NCBI GenBank assembly: GCA_964444665.1
Contig: CAYUIE010000008.1
Span: forward strand, 1 to 64,000
DNA from: CAYZTY01 sp964444665
Lineage (GTDB): Bacteria > Planctomycetota > Phycisphaerae > Sedimentisphaerales > CAYZTY01
Direction: 5' to 3'
DNA length: 64,000 bases
Shown here: piece by piece, positions 37,003-46,905 of the stretch
Layout of the letters: every line of letters begins with the position of its first letter
How positions within the stretch are numbered: the first letter of the stretch is position 1
The notes under the pieces: model-generated
Seen by the model: the letters and a program-made list of their open reading frames with translations, nothing else
The model's database searches: none
What the model was told of the DNA's origin: nothing
Program-made: the position numbers and the translations under genes

Positions 37003-40000
37003 ATGACTCGAACGGCTTTAGTAGCATTAATTGTGCTATTTGTGGCTTCAAGTGCGCTTACTGCACCCCTTGTGCGGTACGTTGACACCAGGGGAAAAGA
37101 CGCAAGCGGGTATGGTTTATTTCCTGGAATATATGCCTTTAAGACCATTCAGTATGCAATCAACCAAGTTGATGCCAATGACCCAAACTACGGGCAAGGC
37201 GTTACAATTTGGGTCGCCGACGGCATCTACGACAATAACCCAGCAAATAATGGGCATAATCGCAATATAAGCTTCCTCGGCCTTACACTTACTCTTCAAA
37301 GTGAAAACGGGCCTTTCAACTGTATCATCGACGCCAACGGCACACCATCAGACCCGGCCCAAGGCTTTATTTTTCAAAATGGTGAAGACGAAGAGGCAAC
37401 CGTTAAGGGCTTCACCATAAAAAACGGATATACCGATACTGATGGCGGCGGAATGAGCTTCGATGGTGCTTCGCCAACGATTATTAACTGTGTAATAGTT
37501 AATAACTATGCCTACTGGGGGGGCGGCGGGATAGCCTGCTTCAACAGCGGCGAACCGCAACTCATAAACTGCCTGATTGCTAACAACGTAAGTGACGACT
37601 ATGCCGGAGGGATACTCTGTTTCGACTCCTCACCGACAATGGAACTATGTACTATTATAGGAAATATAGCATTATCTGAGGGCGGTGGCGTATACTGTGA
37701 TAACGCAACGCCTGATATTCTCAACTGCATCCTGTGGGATAACTATATTGTGATAGGCACGTTTTTTATGCAAGATGACTTGGCAGGCGGTGATGCTGAG
37801 GCCACTTATTCATGTGTTGGTGTAGGTGATACAGGCGATGGCGGTATAAGTACTGACCCGCAATTTATCACAGGACCCTTTGGCCCCTACTATCTGGATC
37901 AGCGACAAAGCCCCTGTGTAGACCACATACCCGTTCCCGAAGATAGAAAAAACATCAGAGCATACGACGAATTTGAGCTGGGTAATGTAACCACAGGAGT
38001 CTGCAATGAAACCGACCGGCATGAGATAGATATGGGATTCCATTATCCCTTCAATTATGGTCCGGTCCTCTCTCATCAACTGATTATTAACGTCATTGGA
38101 AACGGGCATGTCCATGTCAACCCCGGAAATTGCGGAGACCCCAACTACACGGTATATATCACTGATACCCACGTCCATAATGGCTGTTGTGAAATACAGC
38201 TAACCGCATTCCCCGACCCCAACCATCGTGTTTGGAAGTGGGTGGGTACAGATGACGATACGACTCATAATTTAATCAACACAATTACACTCACCAGTGA
38301 TACTACGGTGGACGTTTATTTTGAGCCGGACGAACCACACACGTACTTTGTCCCTTCAGATTATCCGGGCAGTCTGCATCCGATTCAGGACGCCATTAAC
38401 AATGCAAGGGATGGAGACATAATTACTCTTGCGCCGGATATTTACCGCGAGCAGGGAATTTACCTCGAGAAAGCTATCACAATTAAAAGTGAAGCTCCCA
38501 GCGACCCGGCCATTGTGGCAAGTACTATTATCGCGCAGCCGGTCGGTGAAGAGGTTGGTCACACGAGGGGGATTACTATATATAACGTGGGTCACGATAC
38601 TATCTTAGAAGGCCTGACGTTCTCAGGTTATACGTACAAAGTTGCGTCAATTTACCAGGAGGATATGGAACCAGGTGAGAACGGTTACGATGGACCCCCC
38701 GGATATGGTGGTGGTATATATTTGGTGTTCGCCTCTCCGACCATCCGGTATTGCGTAATCAAGGATTGCGTTATTGAAGGAGCAAATGGGAACAATGGTG
38801 AAGGTGGTGACGAAAGTGTAACGAAAGGCGGGGACGGAGGCAATCCGGGTGAAATCCACGGCAGTGGAGTATATATGCGTTGGTTTTGCAGTCCGACCTT
38901 TGAAAACTGTACAATCAAGAACTGTACTGTTAGGGGTGGAAACGGGGGAAATGGAGGCGATGGCAATGGCTCCGACCCGTTTGGCGATGGAGGTATCGGC
39001 GGCGGATGGAATACGACAGATGCAGGATATGCCCAAGGAGCTGCTGCATATATTGGACTGTACTGCTCGCCTACATTTAAGAGCTGCAAATTCAGCGACA
39101 ATCTCGCCGAAGGCGGAACAACCGGCATCTCAGGATTCAGTGAACCCGTACACCGTAGACCCGAACCGGCAATGAATTATACTATGGACAAGTTCGGCGG
39201 AGCGGTTTTCTGTGCTACTGATTCTATATCCACGTTTATTAACTGTACCTTCAGCGATAATGTGGCCGACCCGTTCAGCGTGGAGGACAATGTTCAGCTT
39301 GATGTAAGTTATGGCGGTGCGGTATGTGTCTCAAACGGCGCAACAGCCATATTCGAAAAGTGCAGCTTCACTGGAAATGAGGCTACTTCCGGAGGGGCGG
39401 TATTCTGCATCTATTCGAATCCGACATTTATCAATTGTAATATGAAAAATAATTCGGCCTTTCAGGGCGGAGCCTTGTTCGCCGTGCATAGCAATGCTAA
39501 TCTTCTGGGATGCAATATTGAAGATAACGAGGCACCGGGAGTTAGCGTAGAACAAGGGGAGGCTTTATCCGGACTTGGCGGCGGGATACTCTACCAGGCG
39601 ACACCGACCTTGATTAATGACTGTACTATTATTAATAATTTTGCCGGTTTCTCCGGCGGCGGAGTTTACCTGACGGGAATAGAACATGCACCCACACCTA
39701 TAGAGCTCAATAATTGCCTGATATTCGGAAATTCAGCCGGTCACAATGGCGGCGGCGTCTCGTGCAGCTGGGATTCCGAGGTGCAGATTAGAAACTGCAC
39801 GATATATAACAACGACGCCATCAGCAGCGATTCCAATAACTATTCTTACGGCGGCGGGCTGGCCTGCGCATACAGAACTAATACTACCGTAACTGACAGC
39901 ATCATCTGGGGAAATACCTGCCTCGACCCGAATGGTCTGGGCAAACAATTCTCGTTGGGTAGCGGCTTTAGTGATCCCTGCGGCCTGAGGGTTGAAGCAT

Positions 40001-41442
40001 CCCTTAGCGTCTATTACAGCGATGTACAGGGCGGACAGGCAGCAGGAAAAATTGACTGGCCGATTTGCGGCCCAACGCTGACCTGGGCCAACAATCTGCC
40101 TGGAACGGCACAAGACAGTCCCCTGTTTGTAAGCGGCTATTACCTAAGTCAAACCGCCTCAGGACAAGGCACTAACAGCCCATGTGTCAATAGAGGCTCC
40201 AGCCTCGATGCGGCAGCAAGTTTACCTCTTGGCAGATTCAGGTACACCACACGTACCGATAAAGTATATGATACCGACAAAATCGATTTGGGTTATCATT
40301 ACAGAAGGCCGGGTACTTTCTCTCTTGGCGATATTACGCTCGACAGTGCGGTGGACTGGGCTGACTTTGTCGCTTTGGCCCGATACTGGCAACGTACTGA
40401 TTGTAACTGGCCCGGTTACTGTGAAGGCTCTGATATTAATAAGAACAACCATGTCGGCTTCACCGACCTTGTCTATATAGTAAACCTCTGGCTGGCCGGT
40501 GATACCGTTGCCCCAACTCCAAATCCAATGGAATGGTCGAGTGCACCCGCTTCAGCAAGCGATACCTCGGTTATTATGACTGCCGCTGCCGCCGTTGACA
40601 ACTCCGGAGAGCCGGTACAATACTTCTTTGATTGCAGAGAAGGCGGCTGCCACAACAGCAGTTGGCAGTGGTCTCGAACATATTTAGATACCGGCCTCGC
40701 AGCGGGACAGGTATATGCCTATAGCGTTAAAGCCAGGGACATATCTAATATTGAAACTGCACCGTCACCTATTGCCTACGTCATACCAGGTGTTGACACA
40801 ATGCCACCACAACCCAACCCGAGTATCTGGGCGAAGCCACCTTATGCGTCATCAGCTACCTCAGTTGAAATGATAGCTTGGATCGCAGAAGACCCCAGTG
40901 GTGTAGAGTACTATTTCGACTGCACTGCAGGAGGGGGACACGACAGCGGTTGGCAGGATAGCGCGGTATACGAAGACGCGGGGCTCGTACTGGACCAGAC
41001 TTACACATACGTGGTCAAGACCCGCGATAAGTCAATGTTCCAGAATATGGGCACGCCTTCAGAGCCAAATTCTGCCACTACCGAAGAGAATCCACCCGGT
41101 GCAGACCATGACCCTCCGGTGCCGAATCCAACTTTTTGGAAAACTGTGCCGTTTAGATACTTAGACCAGTGCGGTCCTGGTCCAATCGATGCCTGCGAAC
41201 AGATGAGTGTTGTTCCGGCCACGGATGAGAATGGAGTCGAATACATCTTTATATGCGAGGAAGATGCCGGATTGAGCAGCAACTGGCAGACTGAAGCGTT
41301 CCACCAAGTCATTTTCGAATACAGATTTGTCAAGCATACCTGGAAGGTCAAAGCACGGGATATGTCACCGAACCTCAACGAAGGCGGCTGGTCGGTCCGC
41401 ATCAGGGTCAATCAGCCCGGCAGCGGGTTTGTAGTTGATTGA
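37003..41442 (+). CDS. Giant secreted beta-helix / dockerin protein with C-terminal triple repeat
   Basis: 1479 residues. Signal peptide MTRTALVALIVLFVASSALT. First right-handed beta-helix about residues 20-345; an InlB-like bacterial repeat domain about 350-445 (INVIGNGHVHVNPGNCG, VDVYFEPDE); second beta-helix about 450-1100 starting YPGSLHPIQDAINNARDGD, with Gly/Asn-rich loops; a dockerin-like pair (LGDITLDSAVDWADFV, SDINKNNHVGFTDLV) about 1105-1165. It ends with three homologous repeats of about 95 residues, each starting D-x-x-P-P-x-PNP-x-x-W and containing YFxDCxxGGxHxSxWQ and VKARD. The dockerin is internal rather than terminal, unlike its relatives. Likely surface-associated; no catalytic site identified. 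Confidence 0.88.
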   Translation: MTRTALVALIVLFVASSALTAPLVRYVDTRGKDASGYGLFPGIYAFKTIQYAINQVDANDPNYGQGVTIWVADGIYDNNPANNGHNRNISFLGLTLTLQSENGPFNCIIDANGTPSDPAQGFIFQNGEDEEATVKGFTIKNGYTDTDGGGMSFDGASPTIINCVIVNNYAYWGGGGIACFNSGEPQLINCLIANNVSDDYAGGILCFDSSPTMELCTIIGNIALSEGGGVYCDNATPDILNCILWDNYIVIGTFFMQDDLAGGDAEATYSCVGVGDTGDGGISTDPQFITGPFGPYYLDQRQSPCVDHIPVPEDRKNIRAYDEFELGNVTTGVCNETDRHEIDMGFHYPFNYGPVLSHQLIINVIGNGHVHVNPGNCGDPNYTVYITDTHVHNGCCEIQLTAFPDPNHRVWKWVGTDDDTTHNLINTITLTSDTTVDVYFEPDEPHTYFVPSDYPGSLHPIQDAINNARDGDIITLAPDIYREQGIYLEKAITIKSEAPSDPAIVASTIIAQPVGEEVGHTRGITIYNVGHDTILEGLTFSGYTYKVASIYQEDMEPGENGYDGPPGYGGGIYLVFASPTIRYCVIKDCVIEGANGNNGEGGDESVTKGGDGGNPGEIHGSGVYMRWFCSPTFENCTIKNCTVRGGNGGNGGDGNGSDPFGDGGIGGGWNTTDAGYAQGAAAYIGLYCSPTFKSCKFSDNLAEGGTTGISGFSEPVHRRPEPAMNYTMDKFGGAVFCATDSISTFINCTFSDNVADPFSVEDNVQLDVSYGGAVCVSNGATAIFEKCSFTGNEATSGGAVFCIYSNPTFINCNMKNNSAFQGGALFAVHSNANLLGCNIEDNEAPGVSVEQGEALSGLGGGILYQATPTLINDCTIINNFAGFSGGGVYLTGIEHAPTPIELNNCLIFGNSAGHNGGGVSCSWDSEVQIRNCTIYNNDAISSDSNNYSYGGGLACAYRTNTTVTDSIIWGNTCLDPNGLGKQFSLGSGFSDPCGLRVEASLSVYYSDVQGGQAAGKIDWPICGPTLTWANNLPGTAQDSPLFVSGYYLSQTASGQGTNSPCVNRGSSLDAAASLPLGRFRYTTRTDKVYDTDKIDLGYHYRRPGTFSLGDITLDSAVDWADFVALARYWQRTDCNWPGYCEGSDINKNNHVGFTDLVYIVNLWLAGDTVAPTPNPMEWSSAPASASDTSVIMTAAAAVDNSGEPVQYFFDCREGGCHNSSWQWSRTYLDTGLAAGQVYAYSVKARDISNIETAPSPIAYVIPGVDTMPPQPNPSIWAKPPYASSATSVEMIAWIAEDPSGVEYYFDCTAGGGHDSGWQDSAVYEDAGLVLDQTYTYVVKTRDKSMFQNMGTPSEPNSATTEENPPGADHDPPVPNPTFWKTVPFRYLDQCGPGPIDACEQMSVVPATDENGVEYIFICEEDAGLSSNWQTEAFHQVIFEYRFVKHTWKVKARDMSPNLNEGGWSVRIRVNQPGSGFVVD

Positions 41443-41513
41443 TTTGGGTTACAAGGATGGTGAGGCAGCGTCGAGAAATTGAGTCGAAAGACAACTAAGT
41501 CTTGTCGTGGGGA

Positions 41514-43307
41514 TTAGTCTTCTTCGTACCAACCAGACTTGAGAAGATGTTGACGAGCCAAAATCTGAAGGTCGTTAGAATCGATAGTCCCATCCATAGT
41601 TATGTCACCAAGTAAATAACCATCCTGTGACCAAACCGGTTTTGAAAAACTGTTCATCAGAATTGTCAGGTCAATGTTGTTGACTATCCCGTCGGCATTA
41701 AGGTCGTACCACAGAATACCCTTTTCCTGCTCTGCTTCGCTGAGCTTCCAGGCAAAAGCGTATCGTTCAATCCCATTGTCCTGATTTTGCTGATGCGTAT
41801 CGCTGAAAGAAATGACAAGATCATAATTTGTGTAATTAGCATCAATAAGGCAGTGAATATGCTCAACATTATCAACGAGACTATCACTGTAATCAAGCAG
41901 ACGTGTGTTATTTACGTCTTTCACATCAAGGCCCCACAACTCCAGTCGCAAATTACTGTTCTTCTCGGGCAGGGGCTCGAAGGGATAAATCCTGGAATAA
42001 TGCTTGTTCCAGAAGAGAGTAGCAGTAATGAATTTATCCTGTGGCTCCGAAAGTCTAACTCTGTAAGTGCGTCGAGCTGCCTTGTTGCCGATATTCAGTA
42101 AGTTGTTGTCCCATCCTTCAGGACCGACATTTCCAGGACCGAGCGGCCCGGCTACGAGAGTTTCGTAGGCACCGACAGCATTTAACAGGCCGGCGCCCTG
42201 ACTGTAATCCAGCGGTGCTATATGGTCATCGTCTTTGCTCGGCAGCCCCTTATGCCAGAAAGGCAGCTTTTTTGCCGAACTCATTAAGATGGCCTTAAGG
42301 ACACAATTGCCCCCCTCAGTAGATATGGCCGGGGCCAGATTGGAGTCATTTTTTGCCTTCTGCACCAGCAAGGCAAGCGTACCGGCAGTAACAGGGGCCG
42401 AAAAACTCGACCAGCTACCTGTTTCCTGATAAAAGCAAGGGATGTTAAAGTCCGCCGCCAGGCAGTTACCCGGCACGACTATGTCAGGTTTACATCGACC
42501 ATCCGCCGTGGGTCCACTGCTGGAGTGCTCCGCGTGCGGCAGCGAAAAGTTCGCTAACTTCTTTTCCAGAACCTCACTGTCAACCGAGTCAACTACTCCC
42601 ACGCCGAGCACATTTGCACCGGCAGCGGGGAACAAAACGGGGTCATAAACGTTAGAGCCGTTGCCGATGCCAGCTATGACCATAAGTCCCTGATGCTCAG
42701 CCAGCGATTCGATGCCCCTGGTCCACCAATCTTCAAATTGGCTTCCGATGCTCATTGTCATCAGGTCGCTTTTGTCGAGGTTGGCAAAAAACACGTTCCT
42801 GGTTACAAAGTACCAGAACTCATAAACGTCAAGTGTGGCTTTCGGCGCGGCTCCCTGATAGTTAAACCTGCCTACCAATGGGTGCAGGCCATTTGGGTCC
42901 TCGCCAATTAATACTGCCCCTACCGCCGTTGAGTGAGCCGAAGCAGTACCCGGCAATAGGCCGGAATCGTGAAAACTAACCGTCTTGCCCCTAAAGCAGT
43001 CGTGCTCCATACTGAATTGATAGTCATTTTGGGGCCTTCCCTCAATATAGCTCATACTTCGGGAGACTACCGCGATGTTTACTCCTGAGCCGGTCAGCTC
43101 AGGATGAAGCTTCCTTAAAGCGTAGGTCCCGGCATAATTTAGAGCCTGCGGCTGCAAAGTTACTTGTGTACTATCAATACCAAAAGCCGGTATGGCGCAG
43201 AGGCAAAAAACCACAAAGAGACCAATGACACCTAATTGATGCGTTTTATTGTCTCTTACCGGGGCAACTTTGCCATATGTAAAGGGCGATAGTAGTGCCG
43301 AATACAC
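41514..43307 (-). CDS. Subtilisin-like (S8) protein with dockerin-type tail
   Basis: About 597 residues from GTG 43307 (CTTCC complement GAAGG, 10-base spacer). The longer frame up to 43388 runs through a promoter and is rejected. A hydrophobic helix (HQLGVIGLFVVFCLCAIPAFG) is the signal. S8 features: His motif SAHSTAVGAVLIGED, oxyanion Asn in IAGIGNGSNV, Ser motif SSFSAPVTAGTLAL. The usual Asp motif (VxDTG) reads IAVVSRSMSY, so the catalytic Asp is absent at its normal place. C-terminal dockerin-like pair (YDLNADGIVNNIDL, GDITMDGTIDSNDL). Converges with the giant beta-helix gene and may share its exported role. Confidence 0.82.
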   Translation of the reverse strand: MYSALLSPFTYGKVAPVRDNKTHQLGVIGLFVVFCLCAIPAFGIDSTQVTLQPQALNYAGTYALRKLHPELTGSGVNIAVVSRSMSYIEGRPQNDYQFSMEHDCFRGKTVSFHDSGLLPGTASAHSTAVGAVLIGEDPNGLHPLVGRFNYQGAAPKATLDVYEFWYFVTRNVFFANLDKSDLMTMSIGSQFEDWWTRGIESLAEHQGLMVIAGIGNGSNVYDPVLFPAAGANVLGVGVVDSVDSEVLEKKLANFSLPHAEHSSSGPTADGRCKPDIVVPGNCLAADFNIPCFYQETGSWSSFSAPVTAGTLALLVQKAKNDSNLAPAISTEGGNCVLKAILMSSAKKLPFWHKGLPSKDDDHIAPLDYSQGAGLLNAVGAYETLVAGPLGPGNVGPEGWDNNLLNIGNKAARRTYRVRLSEPQDKFITATLFWNKHYSRIYPFEPLPEKNSNLRLELWGLDVKDVNNTRLLDYSDSLVDNVEHIHCLIDANYTNYDLVISFSDTHQQNQDNGIERYAFAWKLSEAEQEKGILWYDLNADGIVNNIDLTILMNSFSKPVWSQDGYLLGDITMDGTIDSNDLQILARQHLLKSGWYEED

Positions 43308-43350
43308 GAATTTACTGCCTTCACAAATCCAGTTTCCTGTTACAAAAACC

Positions 43351-43379
43351 ATTATATCACAAGCAGACGGAGTTTTCAA
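43351..43379 (-). promoter_or_regulatory. Promoter of the S8-like gene
   Basis: On the minus strand TTGAAA (43379-43374), 17-base spacer, TATAAT (43356-43351). It lies inside the longer open frame, which supports the downstream GTG start at 43307. Confidence 0.7.
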
Positions 43380-43539
43380 GTGAATCAACCGTGAAAATCC
43401 CCCAACACCCTACCTCGGTTCACGTTCGATTCACTCTGAAAATCTTGCAGCCAATACCGAGACATCTTGCCCTGTCTCCTTATGGCTGTTATACTCCTAC
43501 CGATAATTCGGACAATTTTAGGTTAGGGTTTGCATCAAT

Positions 43540-44076
43540 ATGAAAGTTATCCTTAATGCAGAGCAGATATCAGCACTTATCAGAAAAATGGCCGATTCCA
43601 TTGCTTCCGAGGCTGCTGCCGGTGTTGATATTGCAGTGATAGGTATTCGCAGGAGGGGTGAGGTCCTGGCACAAAGACTTTCTCAGGAATTATCGGAACT
43701 TCTCGGCCATAATATTTGCTGCGGCGCCCTCGACATCACACTGTATCGAGACGACCTTAATTCCCACCAGGGACCTGAGCAACCAGAGGTCAGGACTACC
43801 GAAATAGGTTTCAGCATAGATGAAAAAAACATCATTTTAGTAGATGATGTCGTCTACACCGGTCGCTCAACAAGAGCTGCAATGGACGCTCTTATAGATC
43901 TTGGCAGACCCAAGGTAATGAAACTGGCTGTTCTTGTCGACAGGCCCGGCCGAGAGCTGCCCATACAGCCCGACTATGTCGGGTACAGGGCTGAGGTCTC
44001 TCCGGGCAAATTGGTCCAGGTAAATCTGGTTGAATCGGACGGAAAAGACGAAGTCGTGGTCGAACAAACCAAATAA
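43540..44076 (+). CDS. pyrR: Pyrimidine operon regulator / uracil phosphoribosyltransferase PyrR
   Basis: 178 residues, usual length. Binds pyr mRNA in response to UMP and can have weak UPRTase activity. The PRPP-binding motif is IILVDDVVYTGRSTRAAMD; IGIRRRGEVLA and LYRDDL match the family. First gene of the pyr operon, two bases before pyrB, so it is positioned to control the downstream genes. No clear PyrR-binding stem-loop or attenuator was seen in the 150-base leader. Confidence 0.92.
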   Translation: MKVILNAEQISALIRKMADSIASEAAAGVDIAVIGIRRRGEVLAQRLSQELSELLGHNICCGALDITLYRDDLNSHQGPEQPEVRTTEIGFSIDEKNIILVDDVVYTGRSTRAAMDALIDLGRPKVMKLAVLVDRPGRELPIQPDYVGYRAEVSPGKLVQVNLVESDGKDEVVVEQTK

Positions 44077-44077
44077 A

Positions 44078-45034
44078 ATGGCAAAAACAGGGCAAAAAAA
44101 AATTACTTGGCGGCATAAACATCTGCTCGGACTGCGTCAGTTAAGCAGGAATGAGATTGAATATATTCTCAAAACCGCCAAAGGATTCGAACAGATAAGC
44201 ACTCGCTCGATAAAAAAAGCACCGCCTCTCCGGGGAAAAGTTGTAGTCAACCTGTTTTTTGAAGACAGCACTCGTACACGAAACAGTTTTACTCTTGCGG
44301 CACAAAGATTGAGCGCCGACGTCGTCGAGTTTACCAAAACAGCAAGTTCAGTAAGCAAGGGAGAAACTTTTCTGGACACTGCGAGGAATCTTGAGGCGAT
44401 GGGAATTGATATTGTCGTGATTCGTCATAGCGCCGGCGGTGCACCGAGCCTGTTAAGCAAAAACATCAATGCCTGCGTAATAAATGCCGGCGACGGCTAC
44501 AACGAACACCCCACCCAGGGACTTTTAGATGCCTATACGATTCATAAACTCAAAGGCTCTCTGGACGGTCTTAAAATTGCGATTGTCGGCGACATAGCAC
44601 ATTCACGTGTTGCGCGCAGTGATATGTGGGCGATGACGAAACTCGGCGGCGAAGTTATATTCGTCGGGCCACCGACACTTATGCCGGCACAAGTTGAACA
44701 GTTGCCGGTCAAGGTCAGCTATCGCCTGGACGAAATTATTGATAAGGTTGATGTCATCAATATGCTTCGGATTCAGTTCGAACGACTCGGCGGTAATCCG
44801 TTTCCCTCGGTACGGGAATATTCGCACTACTTCGGCCTGACGGTAGAGCGTATGAAAAGGGCAAAACCAGATATTCTGGTTATGCACCCCGGACCGATTA
44901 ACAGGGGCCTGGAGATAGAAAGTGAAGTAGCCGACGGTTCAAACAGCGCTATCCTGAAGCAGGTAAAGAACGGCTTAGCTGTGAGAATGGCGGTATTATT
45001 TTTGGTTAATCAGGCGGCCGCGAAAGTAACATAA
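44078..45034 (+). CDS. pyrB: Aspartate carbamoyltransferase catalytic subunit
   Basis: 318 residues from ATG 44078, directly after the pyrR stop; the frame extends to 44030 inside pyrR but that start is not supported. Joins carbamoyl phosphate and aspartate, second step of UMP synthesis. Seen: FFEDSTRTRNSFTLAA (carbamoyl-phosphate loop), KTASSVSKGETFLDT, HPTQGLLDAYTI, VMHPGPINRGLEI. No pyrI regulatory-chain gene nearby, consistent with the PyrR-regulated, class C type enzyme paired with a dihydroorotase. Confidence 0.94.
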   Translation: MAKTGQKKITWRHKHLLGLRQLSRNEIEYILKTAKGFEQISTRSIKKAPPLRGKVVVNLFFEDSTRTRNSFTLAAQRLSADVVEFTKTASSVSKGETFLDTARNLEAMGIDIVVIRHSAGGAPSLLSKNINACVINAGDGYNEHPTQGLLDAYTIHKLKGSLDGLKIAIVGDIAHSRVARSDMWAMTKLGGEVIFVGPPTLMPAQVEQLPVKVSYRLDEIIDKVDVINMLRIQFERLGGNPFPSVREYSHYFGLTVERMKRAKPDILVMHPGPINRGLEIESEVADGSNSAILKQVKNGLAVRMAVLFLVNQAAAKVT

Positions 45035-45082
45035 AGCGTAAAATTAAAAGCGCAAAACCCCAAGTTTTGAAGGGCAGGGCAA

Positions 45083-46891
45083 ATGAGAAAACAAATTCTA
45101 ATAGCGGCAGTATCGATGTTAATCTTTTTTCAGCCTGCTTATGCCGAGCAGGCAAGTCAGGAAGTTGTCGGCAAGGTATCAGAGGTCATAGTTTATCGAG
45201 GTCAGGCATTAGTCTGCCGGAAAATTGAAGTTAAGCCGCCCAACGATAATTTGGAACTTGTTGTGCGAAACCTCCCCGAAAAAATCATACCTGAAAGTCT
45301 TTACGCACAAGCTTCAGATGATGCGACAGTAACAAGCGTACGCTATCGTAAAAAAGAAGTGGAAGAAGACACACGCGAAGAAGTCAAGCAACTGGAAGCT
45401 GATATTGAAAAAGCCGAACTCCAGCTTCGTCATGCACAAGCCAACCGCAAAATAATCCAGAGACATATGGATACAATCACTCAACTTCAGAACTTTACCA
45501 TTACGGCTCAGGGCCATGACCTGAACCGAGGTTTACTGAAGTTTGAGCCTTTAGAGAACTTTGTAAGTCTGGCTGAGACAAAACGCAACGAATACCACAA
45601 CAGTACATTAAAGCTGGAGGATGAAGTTATCGAGCTGAACAAGGAACTGGGGCTGTTGCGAAAGAAGCTGCAAAAACTTCAGGCTGGACGCAGCCGGATA
45701 GAACGAGAAGCAGTACTTGTTATAAAAAATCCAGGTAATAAGAAAGCCGATATTTATTTGAAATATTTAGTAAGAGACGCAAGCTGGCTGCCGCAGTACA
45801 ATCTTCGCGCCAATCAGAGTCCCTCCAAGGTCTCCATCGAGTACAACGCAATAATACATCAGGCCAGTGGGGAAGACTGGGAGAATGTTGTATTGAGTCT
45901 TTCAACCGCTCAGCCCGCAATGGCGGCAGGAGCGCCAATCCTGGAGCCTATAAAGGTGGACCTCTCCAAGGTTGGAGGAGGATATTGGGGGCGGCTAAGA
46001 GCAAGAAAGGCGGCAAAAGAACAAAAAGAGAATTTATTCGAATACGATAAAAGTGCATATAGAGACCTTAGCCAGGAGTTTAACAGGCTGCAAAGCCAGC
46101 GTCAGGAAATGGGCAGAAAAGGTGTAGCAGCGCAAAGCACGCTAAGCAAAGTAGCCTTAGACAACCAGATGATGGAATTACAGGCGGATAAGGCTGCTTT
46201 AAAAGTGATGAAAAAGGAGGCAAGGCGATTTGCCCGCACGGAGGGAGTAAGCGTTACGTATGAGCTGGGCGGCGGATTGACGATGCCCAGCCGAAGCGAC
46301 CAGCAACTGGTAACTATAGCTGCTTTCGAGGCCAAAGCTGATTTTCTAATGATAGGTACCCCCCTGATGACAGATTATGTCTATCTGCAGGCTGATATAA
46401 TCAATGACAGCGATGTTATATTGCTGGCCGGTCCGGCCAGTATGTATCGCGATGTCGAATTCGTCGGCAAAGGCCGAATTGAAATGGTTACTATCGGTGA
46501 GAAATTCACGGCGGGCTTCGGGGTAGATAGTCAGGTGAAAATTTCAAGAGAATTCAAAGACAAGAAGGTCGATACCCTTTGGGGCAACAGGGTGGAAAAA
46601 TATGACTATCGAATAGCCATCGACAATTACAAGAACATTCCAGTTAAACTTCGACTGCTGGAAAGGATACCTTATACCGAAAACGAAGAACTGGAAATTA
46701 CAGGCTTCGAAACAAACGTTTCGCTCAGTACGGATAAAGAATATCTTAGAACCGAGAAAGACAAGGGGATTTTACGGTGGGATTTGACCTTGAAGCCCGC
46801 TACAGTAGAAGAAAAGGCTACGATAGTAACCTACAGCTACAGTATGAAATACGATAATGATATGCATATTCATTCATTGCCCGGACGGTGA
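45083..46891 (+). CDS. DUF4139 / mucoidy-inhibitor-A-like exported protein
   Basis: 602 residues; AGGGCAGGG precedes ATG. Signal peptide to about AYAEQA. An N-terminal beta domain (VSEVIVYRGQALVCRKIEV, DUF4140-type), a long coiled coil (about residues 95-205), then the DUF4139 beta region (YLVRDASWLPQYNLRAN, EDWENVVLSLSTAQP, IAIDNYKNIPVKLRLLERIPYTENEELEI). Function unknown. It sits between pyrB and pyrC and overlaps the open frame of pyrC, an unexpected place for an envelope protein in a nucleotide operon. Confidence 0.85.
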   Translation: MRKQILIAAVSMLIFFQPAYAEQASQEVVGKVSEVIVYRGQALVCRKIEVKPPNDNLELVVRNLPEKIIPESLYAQASDDATVTSVRYRKKEVEEDTREEVKQLEADIEKAELQLRHAQANRKIIQRHMDTITQLQNFTITAQGHDLNRGLLKFEPLENFVSLAETKRNEYHNSTLKLEDEVIELNKELGLLRKKLQKLQAGRSRIEREAVLVIKNPGNKKADIYLKYLVRDASWLPQYNLRANQSPSKVSIEYNAIIHQASGEDWENVVLSLSTAQPAMAAGAPILEPIKVDLSKVGGGYWGRLRARKAAKEQKENLFEYDKSAYRDLSQEFNRLQSQRQEMGRKGVAAQSTLSKVALDNQMMELQADKAALKVMKKEARRFARTEGVSVTYELGGGLTMPSRSDQQLVTIAAFEAKADFLMIGTPLMTDYVYLQADIINDSDVILLAGPASMYRDVEFVGKGRIEMVTIGEKFTAGFGVDSQVKISREFKDKKVDTLWGNRVEKYDYRIAIDNYKNIPVKLRLLERIPYTENEELEITGFETNVSLSTDKEYLRTEKDKGILRWDLTLKPATVEEKATIVTYSYSMKYDNDMHIHSLPGR

Positions 46892-46905
46892 ATCTGAGAG
46901 CTTTT

